A DNA stretch of 64,000 nt. Origin: Sphaerochaetaceae bacterium. Lineage in GTDB: Bacteria > Spirochaetota > Spirochaetia > Sphaerochaetales > Sphaerochaetaceae. The notes beneath the pieces were generated by a model. That model saw only the letters and a program-made list of their open reading frames with translations, did no database searches and was not told the DNA's origin. The stretch covers positions 36,663-100,662 of the forward strand of contig JAQQAR010000091.1 of NCBI GenBank assembly GCA_028532765.1, in the 5' to 3' direction. Positions 24,832 through 34,002 of the stretch are shown here, piece by piece. Made by a program: the position numbers and the translations under genes. Every line of letters starts with the position of its first letter. The stretch's first letter is position 1.

Positions 24832-25752
24832 ATGAAACCGTGCAAAGACCAACAATTTGATGCTTCATCCTATGTGGATGCATTCTACGGGACCTTCGAC
24901 CGTGTTGCAGGAAATGCGAATTTCCATGGTTTGAAACCACTGCCACAGATGCTCTCCATTGGGGAAATCTCCAATGAATTTCTTGAACTGATGTTTCCTG
25001 GCCGTTGTGGGCGAGACCGCGCTGAACTGGGACTACAAGAAATTCTGAGCGTACAGATGCAGGAAGTCTGTACGCAACTGAAGAGCCAGATTTTTCTTGC
25101 ATACCGGTACGATGACCCTTCGCTTGATGAATGTGAAGCACAGGAGAAAGCCGATAGTACGGTCAAAAAGGTATGTGAACTCTTGCCCCAACTCCGTATA
25201 AAACTGAAAAAGGATGCCAGGGCAGCGTTCGATGGAGACCCTGCTGCAAGGAATATCAGGGAGGTCATCCTCTCCTATCCCTGCATCAAGACACTTACCA
25301 TACACCGTATTGCACATGAACTGTTCAAGATGGATGTTCCCCTAATTCCTCGCATGTTCAATGAGTATGCTCACAAGGAGACCGGTATCGATATCCACCC
25401 CGGTGCTGAGATTGGGGCTTCGTTCTTCATCGACCATGGAACTGGTGTAGTCATTGGGGAAACCACGGTTATCGGGAACAATGTGAAGCTCTACCAAGGG
25501 GTCACCCTTGGTGCACTGAGCTTTCCAAAAGATGCTTGCGGAAGCCTGATCAGGGGAGCAAAAAGACACCCCTCAATTGAAGACAATGTAACCATCTATT
25601 CCAACGCAACTATCCTTGGAGATATTACCATCGGGAAAAATGCAGTAATAGGCTCCAACGTATGGATCAAGGAATCGGTTGCTCCCAATACCATGGTCAC
25701 CATCCAGGAACCCAAGGTAACGGTAAGGGAACTAAGAAGTCGTCCTAACTGA
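24832..25752 (+). CDS. cysE: Serine O-acetyltransferase (EpsC/CysE type)
   Basis: 306 residues. It acetylates serine, the first step of cysteine synthesis. The C-terminal half is a left-handed beta-helix of hexapeptide repeats (IDIHPGAEIGASFFIDHGTGVVIGETTVIGNNVKLYQ...), with the catalytic His in DHGTGVVIGE. The long N-terminal helical domain makes it the EpsC-like class. A TTG at 24796 in frame lies within the -35 box and is rejected as the start. The ATG at 24832 has no Shine-Dalgarno sequence and follows the -10 box by six bases. Confidence 0.9.
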   Translation: MKPCKDQQFDASSYVDAFYGTFDRVAGNANFHGLKPLPQMLSIGEISNEFLELMFPGRCGRDRAELGLQEILSVQMQEVCTQLKSQIFLAYRYDDPSLDECEAQEKADSTVKKVCELLPQLRIKLKKDARAAFDGDPAARNIREVILSYPCIKTLTIHRIAHELFKMDVPLIPRMFNEYAHKETGIDIHPGAEIGASFFIDHGTGVVIGETTVIGNNVKLYQGVTLGALSFPKDACGSLIRGAKRHPSIEDNVTIYSNATILGDITIGKNAVIGSNVWIKESVAPNTMVTIQEPKVTVRELRSRPN

Positions 25753-26314
25753 AGGAGCGCATATCCAGAGATTCATTGAGCAGGGATAGGCGCAGATGGT
25801 CAACCCACGCCCCATCCCTGTATAGATAGCCCTTCGCCACTCCCTCGGCTTGGAATCCCATATGCTCAGCAAAAGCAAGACTTGCACTATTGTTCTGTTG
25901 GATATGGGCCTCGATGCGATGCAACCCAAGTTCTCCAAACGCAAAGTCGATAATTCCCTTCACTGCCTCTCTTCCATAGCCCTGACGCAGCTTGTCCCCA
26001 TCTACACTATAGCTGAGCTTTCCTGATCGAAAAGGTCCCCATACCAATTGGTTCAGGCTCACCAAGGCAATAACATGTTTTCTTTTATCCTTCTCGAAAA
26101 ACAACAAGGGGAGCATTCTATGCTCCTCATAGAGTGCATACTGACGGTCCGCCACATCCTGGAATGAACCCAGGGTGTAGTAACTCTCCTTCTGCGCAAT
26201 TGAGTAGGGACGAAACAATTCCCGGTTCCTCTTCTCGTATGCCAGGTACGGTCCAGCAAGCGATCTGGAAATGATATAAGCGTCAAGACGTTCAGTAGCG
26301 AATAGCCGTTTCAT
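25745..26314 (-). CDS. GNAT acetyltransferase, RimJ/RimL type
   Basis: 189 residues from the ATG at 26314, which has TGGAG ten bases upstream and overlaps the mtaB 3' end by 23 bases. It starts RLFATERLDAYIIS, typical of RimJ/RimL-like enzymes, and has the acetyl-CoA site in a DKLRQGYGREAVKGIIDFAF block and RIEAHIQQNNSASLAFAEHMGFQ. Such enzymes acetylate protein N-termini, amino sugars or antibiotics; the substrate cannot be told. The gene's 3' end overlaps that of convergent cysE by eight bases. Confidence 0.85.
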   Translation of the reverse strand: MKRLFATERLDAYIISRSLAGPYLAYEKRNRELFRPYSIAQKESYYTLGSFQDVADRQYALYEEHRMLPLLFFEKDKRKHVIALVSLNQLVWGPFRSGKLSYSVDGDKLRQGYGREAVKGIIDFAFGELGLHRIEAHIQQNNSASLAFAEHMGFQAEGVAKGYLYRDGAWVDHLRLSLLNESLDMRSFS

Positions 26315-27611
26315 AGGAAATAAACTCCATTTTTCCTGTTTTGGGCAGCTTGTCACTGAAGCGTCCCTTTATCAACATCCCTTCCCTTGCGAAGGGAGGA
26401 GCATCAATCACTTTTACTTCCAGATAGTTCCCGCTCAAACCATACCAGTGTCCCCCCTTCCTGTTTTGGAGGATTACCTCACTCTCTTTTCCCAGTTGTC
26501 TCTCTCTGTACGCGTCGTGCAACTGCTTTGAGAGTTCCCTGAGCTCAAGGGCCCGTTCATCACGTATTTTCTCAGGAACACGGTGTTTTGCATGATACAG
26601 CGGGGTATCGGGTCGGGGTGAGAATGGAAACACATGCAACATGGAGAATCCTTGGCTGAGTATGAACTGCTTAGTTTCCTGGAAATCCTCTTCACGCTCC
26701 CCAGGAAGACCGGTAATGATATCAGCTGCCAGGAATGGGTCATCCTTCGACTGTTTGAGCTGTTCCAGAATTGAGGACAGTTCACTGATGGTATAGTGCC
26801 TGTCAACGAGTTGCAGAACCCGATCGCTCCCACTCTGTACCGGAATGTGGAAATGTGGTTGCATCCTTGGGTCCTTCAAGACTTCCAACAGACGACCATC
26901 GATATGGTCTGGTTCCATGGAACTGAGACGGAGCCTCACATTTGGAGAAAGTGCTCTGAGCAACTTCTCAAGCAGCCCTCCCAAGCCATCCCCCTGATGG
27001 TCATACATGGTAAGGTTGACACCGGTGAGCATGATCTCCTGGAAACCAGCCTCCTCGAGTGCCAAAGCACGCTCAATGACCAGAGTGGGATCAAGGCTCA
27101 CTGCCTTGCCCCGTGCAATATGTACGCGACAATAGGCACAACTGTTATCGCACCCATCCTGAATTTTCAGGTATGCCCTGCTATGGTAGGAAAAAGAGGC
27201 CGCATCATAATCAAAGACGGAAGCTTCCCCGTCACTGAAGGAGAGGCACCCCTCCTTCATGCTCATACCAGAGACCAGAGAGGCTTTCAGATGCTTTGCA
27301 AGCTGAAGAAGATGCGCCTTCTTTTCCAAGGGAACCACTATTACCTGGTCACTAAGTGCCTTGAGCTCTTCCTCGTTGACCTGGGCATAACAACCCGTGG
27401 CAAGAGTAGGTGCAATCCTTGCAAACTTACGGATCATTCTTCTTGCTTTCTGTTCTGCTTTGCTGGTAACAGTACATGTATTGACAATATATAAATCTGC
27501 ACCCTGGTCTTCAGAAACCACGGTGAATCCTTCCTTGGAAAATGAATCGGCGATGGCTTCACTCTCGCACTGGTTCAGCCTACATCCCAAGGTATATACA
27601 CACACATTCAC
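26292..27611 (-). CDS. mtaB: tRNA t6A37 methylthiotransferase MtaB
   Basis: 439 residues. It adds a methylthio group to t6A at position 37 of tRNAs, using two iron-sulfur clusters. The N-terminal domain carries Cys10, Cys46 and Cys74 (TLGCRLNQ, NTCTVTSKAE, TGCYAQ), and the radical-SAM triad is Cys154-x3-Cys158-x2-Cys161. A TRAM domain ends the protein. Absence of the MiaB-type sequence around the first Cys and the lack of a Gln-rich end favour MtaB over MiaB. GGAGG lies 11 bases before the ATG. Confidence 0.9.
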   Translation of the reverse strand: MNVCVYTLGCRLNQCESEAIADSFSKEGFTVVSEDQGADLYIVNTCTVTSKAEQKARRMIRKFARIAPTLATGCYAQVNEEELKALSDQVIVVPLEKKAHLLQLAKHLKASLVSGMSMKEGCLSFSDGEASVFDYDAASFSYHSRAYLKIQDGCDNSCAYCRVHIARGKAVSLDPTLVIERALALEEAGFQEIMLTGVNLTMYDHQGDGLGGLLEKLLRALSPNVRLRLSSMEPDHIDGRLLEVLKDPRMQPHFHIPVQSGSDRVLQLVDRHYTISELSSILEQLKQSKDDPFLAADIITGLPGEREEDFQETKQFILSQGFSMLHVFPFSPRPDTPLYHAKHRVPEKIRDERALELRELSKQLHDAYRERQLGKESEVILQNRKGGHWYGLSGNYLEVKVIDAPPFAREGMLIKGRFSDKLPKTGKMEFISYETAIRY

Positions 27612-28357
27612 TCAATTTCCTCCTGCTTCTTCAGGACCTCCATGACCGTATCGAGGGCCCCTTTGAGCCCCATACGCATCTGCTTTGCATACGGATTGTA
27701 GCGTTGCAGGTCATAGAACAGCTGCATTGGATCATTACAGGTCTGCTCCACAACACTCATAAGGGTCCTGTATCCCTTGGTCGCCAGTTTGGTATCGCCA
27801 AGGGAGAGTTCAGAGAGCGTACGCCCCACGAAGTGGGTAATCCCCTGAGACCAGGCAGCCTCACGGTCGTGTTGGTCACAGCTCATATGCATAACATCGA
27901 GGCCCCAACGGGCAAATTCATCCACCCACCATGAAAGCGTCTCGGTCTTGCAGTTGACCGGACAGATTACCAAGGGAAGGCCTTTCAGTCCATTCTTGCC
28001 GGAATCAGGGCCAAACATTGGGTGGGTTGCTATGCTTTGCACAGAGGAAGGGAGCAGCTCCTGCATAACCTTTGCCGGATACAGCTTCACCGAACAGGTG
28101 TCCATCACCACAGTGTCCTTCCCGATATTTCCAGCGGTACGTGTCAGTACGTCCTTGAAGGCGCTGATGGAAACACAGTAGAACAAAGCAGAACAGGTAA
28201 GGACTTCCTCCTCACTCCCGAGGCGCACCCCTGGGGGAACGGTTTTATTCCGTCTACTGTAGGCGATTACCTCAAACCCATGTCCAGCTAACTCCTTGGC
28301 CCAGAAGGATCCAAATCGTCCCAAGCCATATACTCCGATGCGCATGCTCTCTTTCAT
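27608..28357 (-). CDS. Prephenate dehydrogenase-like NAD(P)-binding protein
   Basis: 249 residues from the ATG at 28357. The N-terminal Rossmann fold begins RIGVYGLGRFGSFWAKEL and the conserved ATHPMFGPDSG block (about residue 113) is that of TyrA-family prephenate or arogenate dehydrogenases, which make the tyrosine precursor. It lacks an ACT domain. No other aromatic-pathway gene is nearby. An ATG four codons later touches GAGAG and is less likely; the chosen ATG follows a -10 box by seven bases without a ribosome site. It overlaps the mtaB start by four bases. Confidence 0.8.
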   Translation of the reverse strand: MKESMRIGVYGLGRFGSFWAKELAGHGFEVIAYSRRNKTVPPGVRLGSEEEVLTCSALFYCVSISAFKDVLTRTAGNIGKDTVVMDTCSVKLYPAKVMQELLPSSVQSIATHPMFGPDSGKNGLKGLPLVICPVNCKTETLSWWVDEFARWGLDVMHMSCDQHDREAAWSQGITHFVGRTLSELSLGDTKLATKGYRTLMSVVEQTCNDPMQLFYDLQRYNPYAKQMRMGLKGALDTVMEVLKKQEEIE

Positions 28358-28364
28358 GAACCGC

Positions 28365-28393
28365 ATTGTACTGGAAAGCAAACAAACGGGCAA
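28365..28393 (-). promoter_or_regulatory. Promoter of the prephenate dehydrogenase-like gene, apparently leaderless
   Basis: On the - strand: TTGCCC, 17-base spacer, TACAAT, seven bases, ATG. The region between here and the divergent pta start (about 100 bases) holds no other clear site. Confidence 0.6.
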
Positions 28394-28494
28394 GGAGGAG
28401 ACTGGAATGACCAACCATCGAGCCTTTTCTAAGAGATTCTAACGTGATACACTGATTTGGTACTATCTAATCTAACCTGTCAAGGAGCATAACC

Positions 28495-29496
28495 ATGACG
28501 TTTGCAGAAAAAATGAAGGCCCAAGCAATTGAGGCCCAGAAAAATCTCGTCCTGGCCGAGGGTACTGAGAGCAGAACCATCCAGGCCGCAAGGAAGATTA
28601 TCGATGAAAAATTGGCCAAATCGGTCATCTTGGTTGGGGCAGTGGATGCAGTGAAGAAAGCTGCAGAAGCAGTAAAGACCTCACTTGAAGGGATCTCAAT
28701 TGTAGACCCATCTTCCAGTGAAGATCGTGAGGCTTTTGCCAAGGAATACCATGAGCTTAGAAAGCATAAAGGATTGAGCGAGGATGAAGCCTACCAGGGT
28801 ATTATCGATCCTCTTCGCTGGGGAGCCATGATGGTCCGCCTGGGAAAGGCTGATGCAATGGTTGCCGGTGCTGAGAATACCACCGGCAATGTGCTTCTTG
28901 CTGCCTTCCAGATTATCAAGACCAAGCCTGGGATCAAGTTTGCATCCTCATGTTTCGTGATGGCAACAGACAAGAGCGAATATGGGGCAAACGGCTCATT
29001 CATTTTTGCTGACTGCGCCACCATCCCCAACCCAACAGCTGAACAGCTGGCTGAGATTGCAGAAGCTTCTGCATTATCCTGCAAAACCTTCCTCAACACC
29101 GAGGCAAAGGTGGCCATGCTCAGCTACTCAACCAAGGGCTCTGCAAAGGGTGATTTGGTCGACAAGGTGGTTACCGCTACCAATCTGGTCAAGGAAAAAC
29201 TTCCTGAGTTGCAGATTGACGGGGAGTTGCAGCTCGATGCAGCCATTGTTCCCAGTGTTGCCAAGAGCAAGGCTCCTGATTCCACCGTCGCCGGTGGTGC
29301 CAATACCCTGATCTTCCCGGACCTCCAGGCTGGAAATATCGGCTACAAGCTTGTACAGCGTCTTGCTGGAGCTGAGGCCTATGGCCCAATCCTCCAGGGA
29401 TTCGCCAAGCCGATCAGTGATCTCAGCCGTGGGTGTTCCGTTGAGGATATCGTGGTAACCAGTGCAATCACACTTGCACAGGCAGCAAGCATCTAA
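28495..29496 (+). CDS. pta: Phosphate acetyltransferase
   Basis: 333 residues, the short single-domain form. It converts acetyl-CoA and phosphate to acetyl phosphate, a key step of fermentative acetate production. [17 protein letters not shown] at the N-terminus, [28 protein letters not shown] in the middle, and [38 protein letters not shown] at the end are classic Pta blocks. AAGGAG lies eight bases before the ATG. No ackA gene is in the window. Confidence 0.95.
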   Translation: MTFAEKMKAQAIEAQKNLVLAEGTESRTIQAARKIIDEKLAKSVILVGAVDAVKKAAEAVKTSLEGISIVDPSSSEDREAFAKEYHELRKHKGLSEDEAYQGIIDPLRWGAMMVRLGKADAMVAGAENTTGNVLLAAFQIIKTKPGIKFASSCFVMATDKSEYGANGSFIFADCATIPNPTAEQLAEIAEASALSCKTFLNTEAKVAMLSYSTKGSAKGDLVDKVVTATNLVKEKLPELQIDGELQLDAAIVPSVAKSKAPDSTVAGGANTLIFPDLQAGNIGYKLVQRLAGAEAYGPILQGFAKPISDLSRGCSVEDIVVTSAITLAQAASI

Positions 29497-29508
29497 GTTT
29501 CATGGAGA

Positions 29509-29533
29509 GGGCGGGAGTTTCATTTTCCCGCCC
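29509..29533 (+). terminator. Hairpin after pta
   Basis: GGGCGGGA (29509-29516), nine-base loop, TCCCGCCC (29526-29533), followed by TTG only. A stable stem without a U tract; weak terminator or 3'-end stabiliser. Confidence 0.55.
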
Positions 29534-29562
29534 TTGCCACGTTCCATACTTTTCTATACGAT
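29534..29562 (+). promoter_or_regulatory. Promoter of the second MATE gene
   Basis: TTGCCA (29534-29539), 17-base spacer, TACGAT (29557-29562), directly after the pta hairpin. The leader is about 20 bases and includes AAGGG ten bases before the ATG. Confidence 0.55.
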
Positions 29563-29589
29563 TGCCTCGTCTCCAAGGGTAGACAAGGC

Positions 29590-30987
29590 ATGCTCAGAAG
29601 TACAAAACCATTGAATCTTCTCGATCGATCGCTTCCTGCGAGAACCATCATCTGGGCACTCGCCTGGCCTACCATCCTTGAACAATTCCTACAAGTCACC
29701 GTTACCTATGTCGATTCAGCCATGGTAGGATCGCTGGGTGCCCAGGCAACTGCAGCAGTTTCGGTTCCAGCCTCAACCATCTGGCTGGTGAATGGGTGGA
29801 TGAACGCATTTGCCATCGGCTTCTCTGTGTTGATGGCGCGTAACCTTGGCAGCGGAAAGACTGACAGAGCCCGTCTCATTACCAGACAGGCAATCCTATC
29901 TTCTCTCTTTTTTGGATTGTTCCTGACCTTCTCTTTCCTTATCATTGCAAGAAGACTTCCCTCATGGATAGGTGCTGAGGCAGCGGTGGAACCATTGGCA
30001 CAGCAGTACTTCCACTATATCGCCTTGGGATACCTTCCGAACCTACTCATGATTCTCATCAGTACCCTGCTTCGCCTCAGTGGGGACTCCAGGACACCGC
30101 TCTATCTCAATGGCCTGAACAACCTCATGAATATCCTTCTCAATCTCTTCTTCATCTTCCCAAGCATCCCTCTGGGAGTAGTTACTCTTCCTGGTCTTGG
30201 ACTCGGGGTGAGGGGTGCTGCAATGGCAACCAGTATCAGTTGCACAGTCACCAGCATCCTGCTTTTTGGGATATTGCTTACAACAAGCAACCCTATCCGC
30301 CTTTCACTGAAAGGGAGTTGGAAATTCGATGCCGCCATTCTCAAGAGCTCACTCCGTCTGGCTCTTCCGATGGCACTTGAACGATCGACGCTCTCATTCG
30401 GCCAGATCGTCTACACGAAAATGGTTGGAACATTGGGAACCACCGCCCTTGCTGCACACTTCTTGGCGATCAATGCAGAGTCAATGACCTACCTGCCGGC
30501 AAGTGGCTTCGCCACCGCAGCCACCACACTGGTGGCCCAATCACTTGGCAGCGAAGACAAACAACTTGCCCGCCGTTTTGCCAGCACCTGCGTTGCTATG
30601 GGAACACTCCTGATGACACTTATGGGAGTAATCCTCTACCTGTTTGCCCCACTTCTGATGAGCTTCTTTACCCGTGATGCCCAGGTCATCGCACTTGGAT
30701 CCCGAGTATTGCGCCTGGAAGCCTTCGCCGAGCCTGCCTTCGGCCTCTCCATTCTTGTGTTTGGGGTACTTCGTGGTGCGGGAGATACCAAAGGGCCATT
30801 TCATATTGCGGTAACCGGGATGTGGTTGATCCGACTTCCCCTTGCCTACCTGTTGCTGAGCACAACCAATCTTGCACTCATGGGTATCTGGCTTGCAATG
30901 GTCGCTGACCTGAATATCAGGGGAATCATCTGTCTTGTACGCTATCGCCGTTTTACGTGGCTTGATACTTGGAGAGAGTCTCACTAA
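29590..30987 (+). CDS. MATE-family exporter (second copy)
   Basis: 465 residues with twelve predicted membrane segments. The first half starts ALAWPTILEQFLQVTVTYVDSAMVG and the second LPMALERSTLSFGQIVYTKMVG, the two signature regions of MATE exporters, with GAQATAAVS and LGSEDKQLARR loops. It differs clearly from the MATE protein at 10306 and is nearer to the DinF/NorM group, though the substrate is unknown. Its last 35 bases overlap the 3' end of convergent rsmA. Confidence 0.88.
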   Translation: MLRSTKPLNLLDRSLPARTIIWALAWPTILEQFLQVTVTYVDSAMVGSLGAQATAAVSVPASTIWLVNGWMNAFAIGFSVLMARNLGSGKTDRARLITRQAILSSLFFGLFLTFSFLIIARRLPSWIGAEAAVEPLAQQYFHYIALGYLPNLLMILISTLLRLSGDSRTPLYLNGLNNLMNILLNLFFIFPSIPLGVVTLPGLGLGVRGAAMATSISCTVTSILLFGILLTTSNPIRLSLKGSWKFDAAILKSSLRLALPMALERSTLSFGQIVYTKMVGTLGTTALAAHFLAINAESMTYLPASGFATAATTLVAQSLGSEDKQLARRFASTCVAMGTLLMTLMGVILYLFAPLLMSFFTRDAQVIALGSRVLRLEAFAEPAFGLSILVFGVLRGAGDTKGPFHIAVTGMWLIRLPLAYLLLSTTNLALMGIWLAMVADLNIRGIICLVRYRRFTWLDTWRESH

Positions 30988-31831
30988 GGGAGAGAAACTG
31001 TGGCCAAGAAAGTGCTTCAGCCCTGAGGGACGGATCAATATTGCTCTCAGCAAGCAGAGATGCCACCCCTTCCTTACCCAGCAGTGCACCAATCTTTCCA
31101 CCCATCAGATTATTTTTCACCGTCTTTCTACGTTGGGCAAACAAGTCCCTGATGACCAACAAGAAATGTGGACGCAACTCATCCTTGACCAAACTCTCCT
31201 CTCGCAGTGCAAAGTGCACTACACTGCTGGTGACATTGGGTTTAGGGAAAAATGCTCCTGCATTGATGACAAACGATTGGGTCACCTCATAATCCATCTG
31301 GGCAAGAAGCGAAAATGATGACCACATCTTTGACCCTGGAGATGCACAGAGACGGTCAACCACCTCTTTTTGCAGGGTAAAGACCATCTGCGGGATACGA
31401 TACCCTTCCTCAAGGATTTTCGCGATCACCACTGACCCTACATTGTAGGGAAGATTGCCACAGATTCTTTCAGGTAGAGATTGCTCCCCAAAAGTCTTTG
31501 GCAAAGTCTTCAAGGCATCACCTTCAACAAGATGGAAATTAGGGTCCTCACCGAATGCATGCTCCCTGAGAATCCTGCAGAACCCATGGTCAATCTCGAA
31601 AGCAGTAACTTCTGCTCCTCTTTCCAAAAGCAACGCGGTAAGGGAGCCAATCCCAGGGCCAACTTCCCAAACCGTAGTATTCTCCAGCGGTTCAAGGAGT
31701 GAGACGATGCGTTCACGGACCGGTTTCGAGATCAGGAAGTTCTGTCCAAATTTCTTGGTCATCGCCAGACCCTCTCTCTGCAGCAGATCGCTGATCGCAT
31801 GTGGCGAATCGTAGGCAAAGTTCCAACGCAT
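30953..31831 (-). CDS. rsmA: 16S rRNA (adenine1518/1519-N6) dimethyltransferase
   Basis: 292 residues from the ATG at 31831, with AAGGAG just upstream. RsmA (KsgA) dimethylates two adenines near the 3' end of 16S rRNA and serves as a late assembly checkpoint. FGQNFL, EVGPGIGSLTALLLERGAEVTAFEID (SAM site) and CGNLPYNVGS (catalytic NLPY) are all present. The start lies 119 bases inside the 3' end of the ComEC-like gene, in another frame. Confidence 0.95.
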   Translation of the reverse strand: MRWNFAYDSPHAISDLLQREGLAMTKKFGQNFLISKPVRERIVSLLEPLENTTVWEVGPGIGSLTALLLERGAEVTAFEIDHGFCRILREHAFGEDPNFHLVEGDALKTLPKTFGEQSLPERICGNLPYNVGSVVIAKILEEGYRIPQMVFTLQKEVVDRLCASPGSKMWSSFSLLAQMDYEVTQSFVINAGAFFPKPNVTSSVVHFALREESLVKDELRPHFLLVIRDLFAQRRKTVKNNLMGGKIGALLGKEGVASLLAESNIDPSLRAEALSWPQFLSLSETLSKYQAT

Positions 31832-33218
31832 ACTCTCTCCTTCGTTTTGTTTGCAAGACTCGCTTAGCATAGCCAATTGCGATAAGCGAGGTCAACAGAA
31901 CAAGCACAAAGAGCGCATAGCTCCCCCATGACAGCATCCAGGTCTGCTCACTACCAAAGGTGAGCAATGCATCTACTCCCCGATACACAAGGCTAAGAGG
32001 ACATGAACACCAGGTGCCGAACAGGAGTGCCAGGAAACTGAACAACATGGCAAGATTGATCAGGAGGGTTGCAGGGACACTGTAGAGCAAGCCTGCTGGG
32101 TTCCAGGAACCTGTAAGCATCATACTGACAGGGCCTGTGCCAAGAACAGCAAGCGCTGTGCTTATAAGGGGTAATGAAGGGAGACCACTGCCGAAGAGTA
32201 TCATGGCAAAGGCAGCATAACTGTAGAGAAACGCAAAATGCATAACCGAGTTCGGGAAAAGCCATACTTGCAGAAACCCCGTGAGATAGAAAGAAATGAG
32301 CAAGGGAAATTGTTTCGCAAACGGTCCCAATTGAAACAAATACATACCTAATGCTCTGAGTAATGAAGGTTTCGGCCCCACAGCCATTACATAGAGGCAG
32401 GGGACGATGAGTGCAAAACGCTTGCCCCAGTAGGGACCGAAGAGACGCTTGGCCCCTATACCTGCAAGCAAAATAAAAAAATGCAGGTGCATTCCAGACA
32501 GGGCAAGGATATGGGCACATCCACAAAGGATTGCCTTATCCTTGAGAGCGAAGGATTCCCCGCTCAACTGACCCAAAAGCAGAAGGGAAGCAAGACCCCT
32601 TACATTTGCATCCTCAATACACACATCCAGGCGTCCTTGCAAGCGTTCTAGCATGGTTCGACGCCCAAGTGCAAACGGAGGTATCACAAGTACCTGTATA
32701 TCCCCCCCATAGAAGACAGAACCGGTATCGTCCCACTGCCCCCAAACCTGGACAGTACTGGAAGCTACCAATACCTCTTCTACAGGAACCAAAACCGGCA
32801 TAACACCGGAAGCACTTCCCCCATAGCCCCCTTTGGATGCACACCCTGTCAATATAAGACGCAGCAACTGATCTCCACTACGGGACAGTGATGAATCCTC
32901 CTGCAAGGTTCCTTCCAAGCTCACGATTCTATCTTGAGGAATTGCAAAGGATGGAGTACTGCTGGCAATGCCTCTACCCAACAACAGGTAAAAGCAGTAC
33001 ACGAGGGATGTGAGTATGATCAAGGATCTTGAGCAGGAGGGAAAGAATGGGGCCGCAATGAGCACAAGGACACCCAAGGCCACTCCCACCAGCAGGGGAT
33101 AGGCGAAAAGAAATGACCCACGGCAGGCCAAATAGATAGCCAGTGTGAATAGAGGGAGCAAGAGTTTCAATGGATGAAAAAGGTCTTCCATATACATGGA
33201 AGACCCCACGGGTTGCAT
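31713..33218 (-). CDS. comEC: ComEC-like membrane protein without a metallo-beta-lactamase domain
   Basis: 501 residues with many membrane segments. The competence-domain hallmark ALSGMHLHFFILLAGIGAK and the later GPKPSLLRALGMYLFQL identify the ComEC/Rec2 family, which forms the inner-membrane channel for DNA uptake. The N-terminal OB-like region (SLEGTLQEDSS...) is short. After the membrane core the protein ends with a brief basic and acidic tail; the C-terminal nuclease-like metallo-beta-lactamase domain of full-length ComEC (usually 700-800 residues) is absent. The start is uncertain: ATG at 33218, or the ATG at 33194 within a hairpin. The 3' end overlaps rsmA by 119 bases. Confidence 0.75.
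   Translation of the reverse strand: MQPVGSSMYMEDLFHPLKLLLPLFTLAIYLACRGSFLFAYPLLVGVALGVLVLIAAPFFPSCSRSLIILTSLVYCFYLLLGRGIASSTPSFAIPQDRIVSLEGTLQEDSSLSRSGDQLLRLILTGCASKGGYGGSASGVMPVLVPVEEVLVASSTVQVWGQWDDTGSVFYGGDIQVLVIPPFALGRRTMLERLQGRLDVCIEDANVRGLASLLLLGQLSGESFALKDKAILCGCAHILALSGMHLHFFILLAGIGAKRLFGPYWGKRFALIVPCLYVMAVGPKPSLLRALGMYLFQLGPFAKQFPLLISFYLTGFLQVWLFPNSVMHFAFLYSYAAFAMILFGSGLPSLPLISTALAVLGTGPVSMMLTGSWNPAGLLYSVPATLLINLAMLFSFLALLFGTWCSCPLSLVYRGVDALLTFGSEQTWMLSWGSYALFVLVLLTSLIAIGYAKRVLQTKRRREYALELCLRFATCDQRSAAERGSGDDQEIWTELPDLETGP
33178..33205 (-). terminator. Terminator-like hairpin within the start region of comEC
   Basis: On the - strand: GGTCTTCCAT, loop GTAT, ATGGAAGACC, then five T. 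It follows the upstream gene's stop by 24 bases and lies over codons 5-14 of the comEC reading frame. It could terminate upstream transcription or attenuate comEC. Confidence 0.65.
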
Positions 33219-33228
33219 TTTGCTTCAG

Positions 33229-34002
33229 CTACAGCTCCATAAGAGAGACCAACAAGGCAAGCAGTCCAATATCAAGTCTCTTCTGCATGCTCTGGTGAAA
33301 CAGACGGGCAGCAAGACGCTCATCTTTCTTACGTTGCATCCGTTGATTGTGAACTTTCAGTGCCATCCTGTAGAGGCTCTTGTTGTAGATACGTAGATAT
33401 CGTGCCAACAATTCTCCAATTTCCTTCAGTGTCTCATTCGAACCATCATAGCTGATTGGTTTAAGAGGCTCTGAGGAGACCAAGGCAAGACTGTTACAAA
33501 GTTCAAGCGGATCGGCAGAAGAAGCTTCATCAAGGAACGATTCAACAGCAAACAACTGTTCATCGATTTCCTGTTCTCTCTCCCCACAGCGCAACTTCAG
33601 CTCATAGCGCCTTCTTTGTGCGACAGAGGAGCGAGTGTCCTTCTTGGCAAGGTAACTCCAGGCAAGTACAACCAGACCACCGCTGATAAGCAGTTCATCA
33701 ACCATGGGAAGAGGATCCCTGATCGCCAATGACATGAAGAAATAGGAAGCAGTGAATACAACTGCCGAGATCAAGAGCCTTGGGATGTACTGCTTGTTCT
33801 GGATCCAGCGATCGACACTGAAATCAATGGCAGCATAGAGTGCATAGGAAACTTCATCCTTCTGGTTTTTTGTCAGCATTCCACTACTCTTGAGCACAAC
33901 CTGCTCATCTTCACTCCAGTTCCCTACCCGGGTGGTATCTAGGTAGGGAGAGAGTGTGAGGTTTTCTTTGTTCTGTCGTTGCAGTAAATAGCAAGTAATC
34001 AC
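33229..34002 (-). CDS. Membrane protein of unknown function
   Basis: 257 residues from a GTG that overlaps the stop of the phosphohexomutase gene (GTGA). Two adjacent membrane segments (about 75-94 and 102-119) form a hairpin; the N-terminal 70 and C-terminal 135 residues are hydrophilic, and the latter is rich in Arg and Lys with long predicted helices (RRRYELKLRCGEREQEIDEQLF; MALKVHNQRMQRKKDERLAAR). No family recognised. Its place between pgm and comEC suggests cotranscription only. Confidence 0.65.
   Translation of the reverse strand: MITCYLLQRQNKENLTLSPYLDTTRVGNWSEDEQVVLKSSGMLTKNQKDEVSYALYAAIDFSVDRWIQNKQYIPRLLISAVVFTASYFFMSLAIRDPLPMVDELLISGGLVVLAWSYLAKKDTRSSVAQRRRYELKLRCGEREQEIDEQLFAVESFLDEASSADPLELCNSLALVSSEPLKPISYDGSNETLKEIGELLARYLRIYNKSLYRMALKVHNQRMQRKKDERLAARLFHQSMQKRLDIGLLALLVSLMEL

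Noticed and set aside
27397..27645. + strand frame opposite mtaB as a small protein
   Set aside because: No ribosome site; the composition mirrors the antisense of the mtaB N-terminus.
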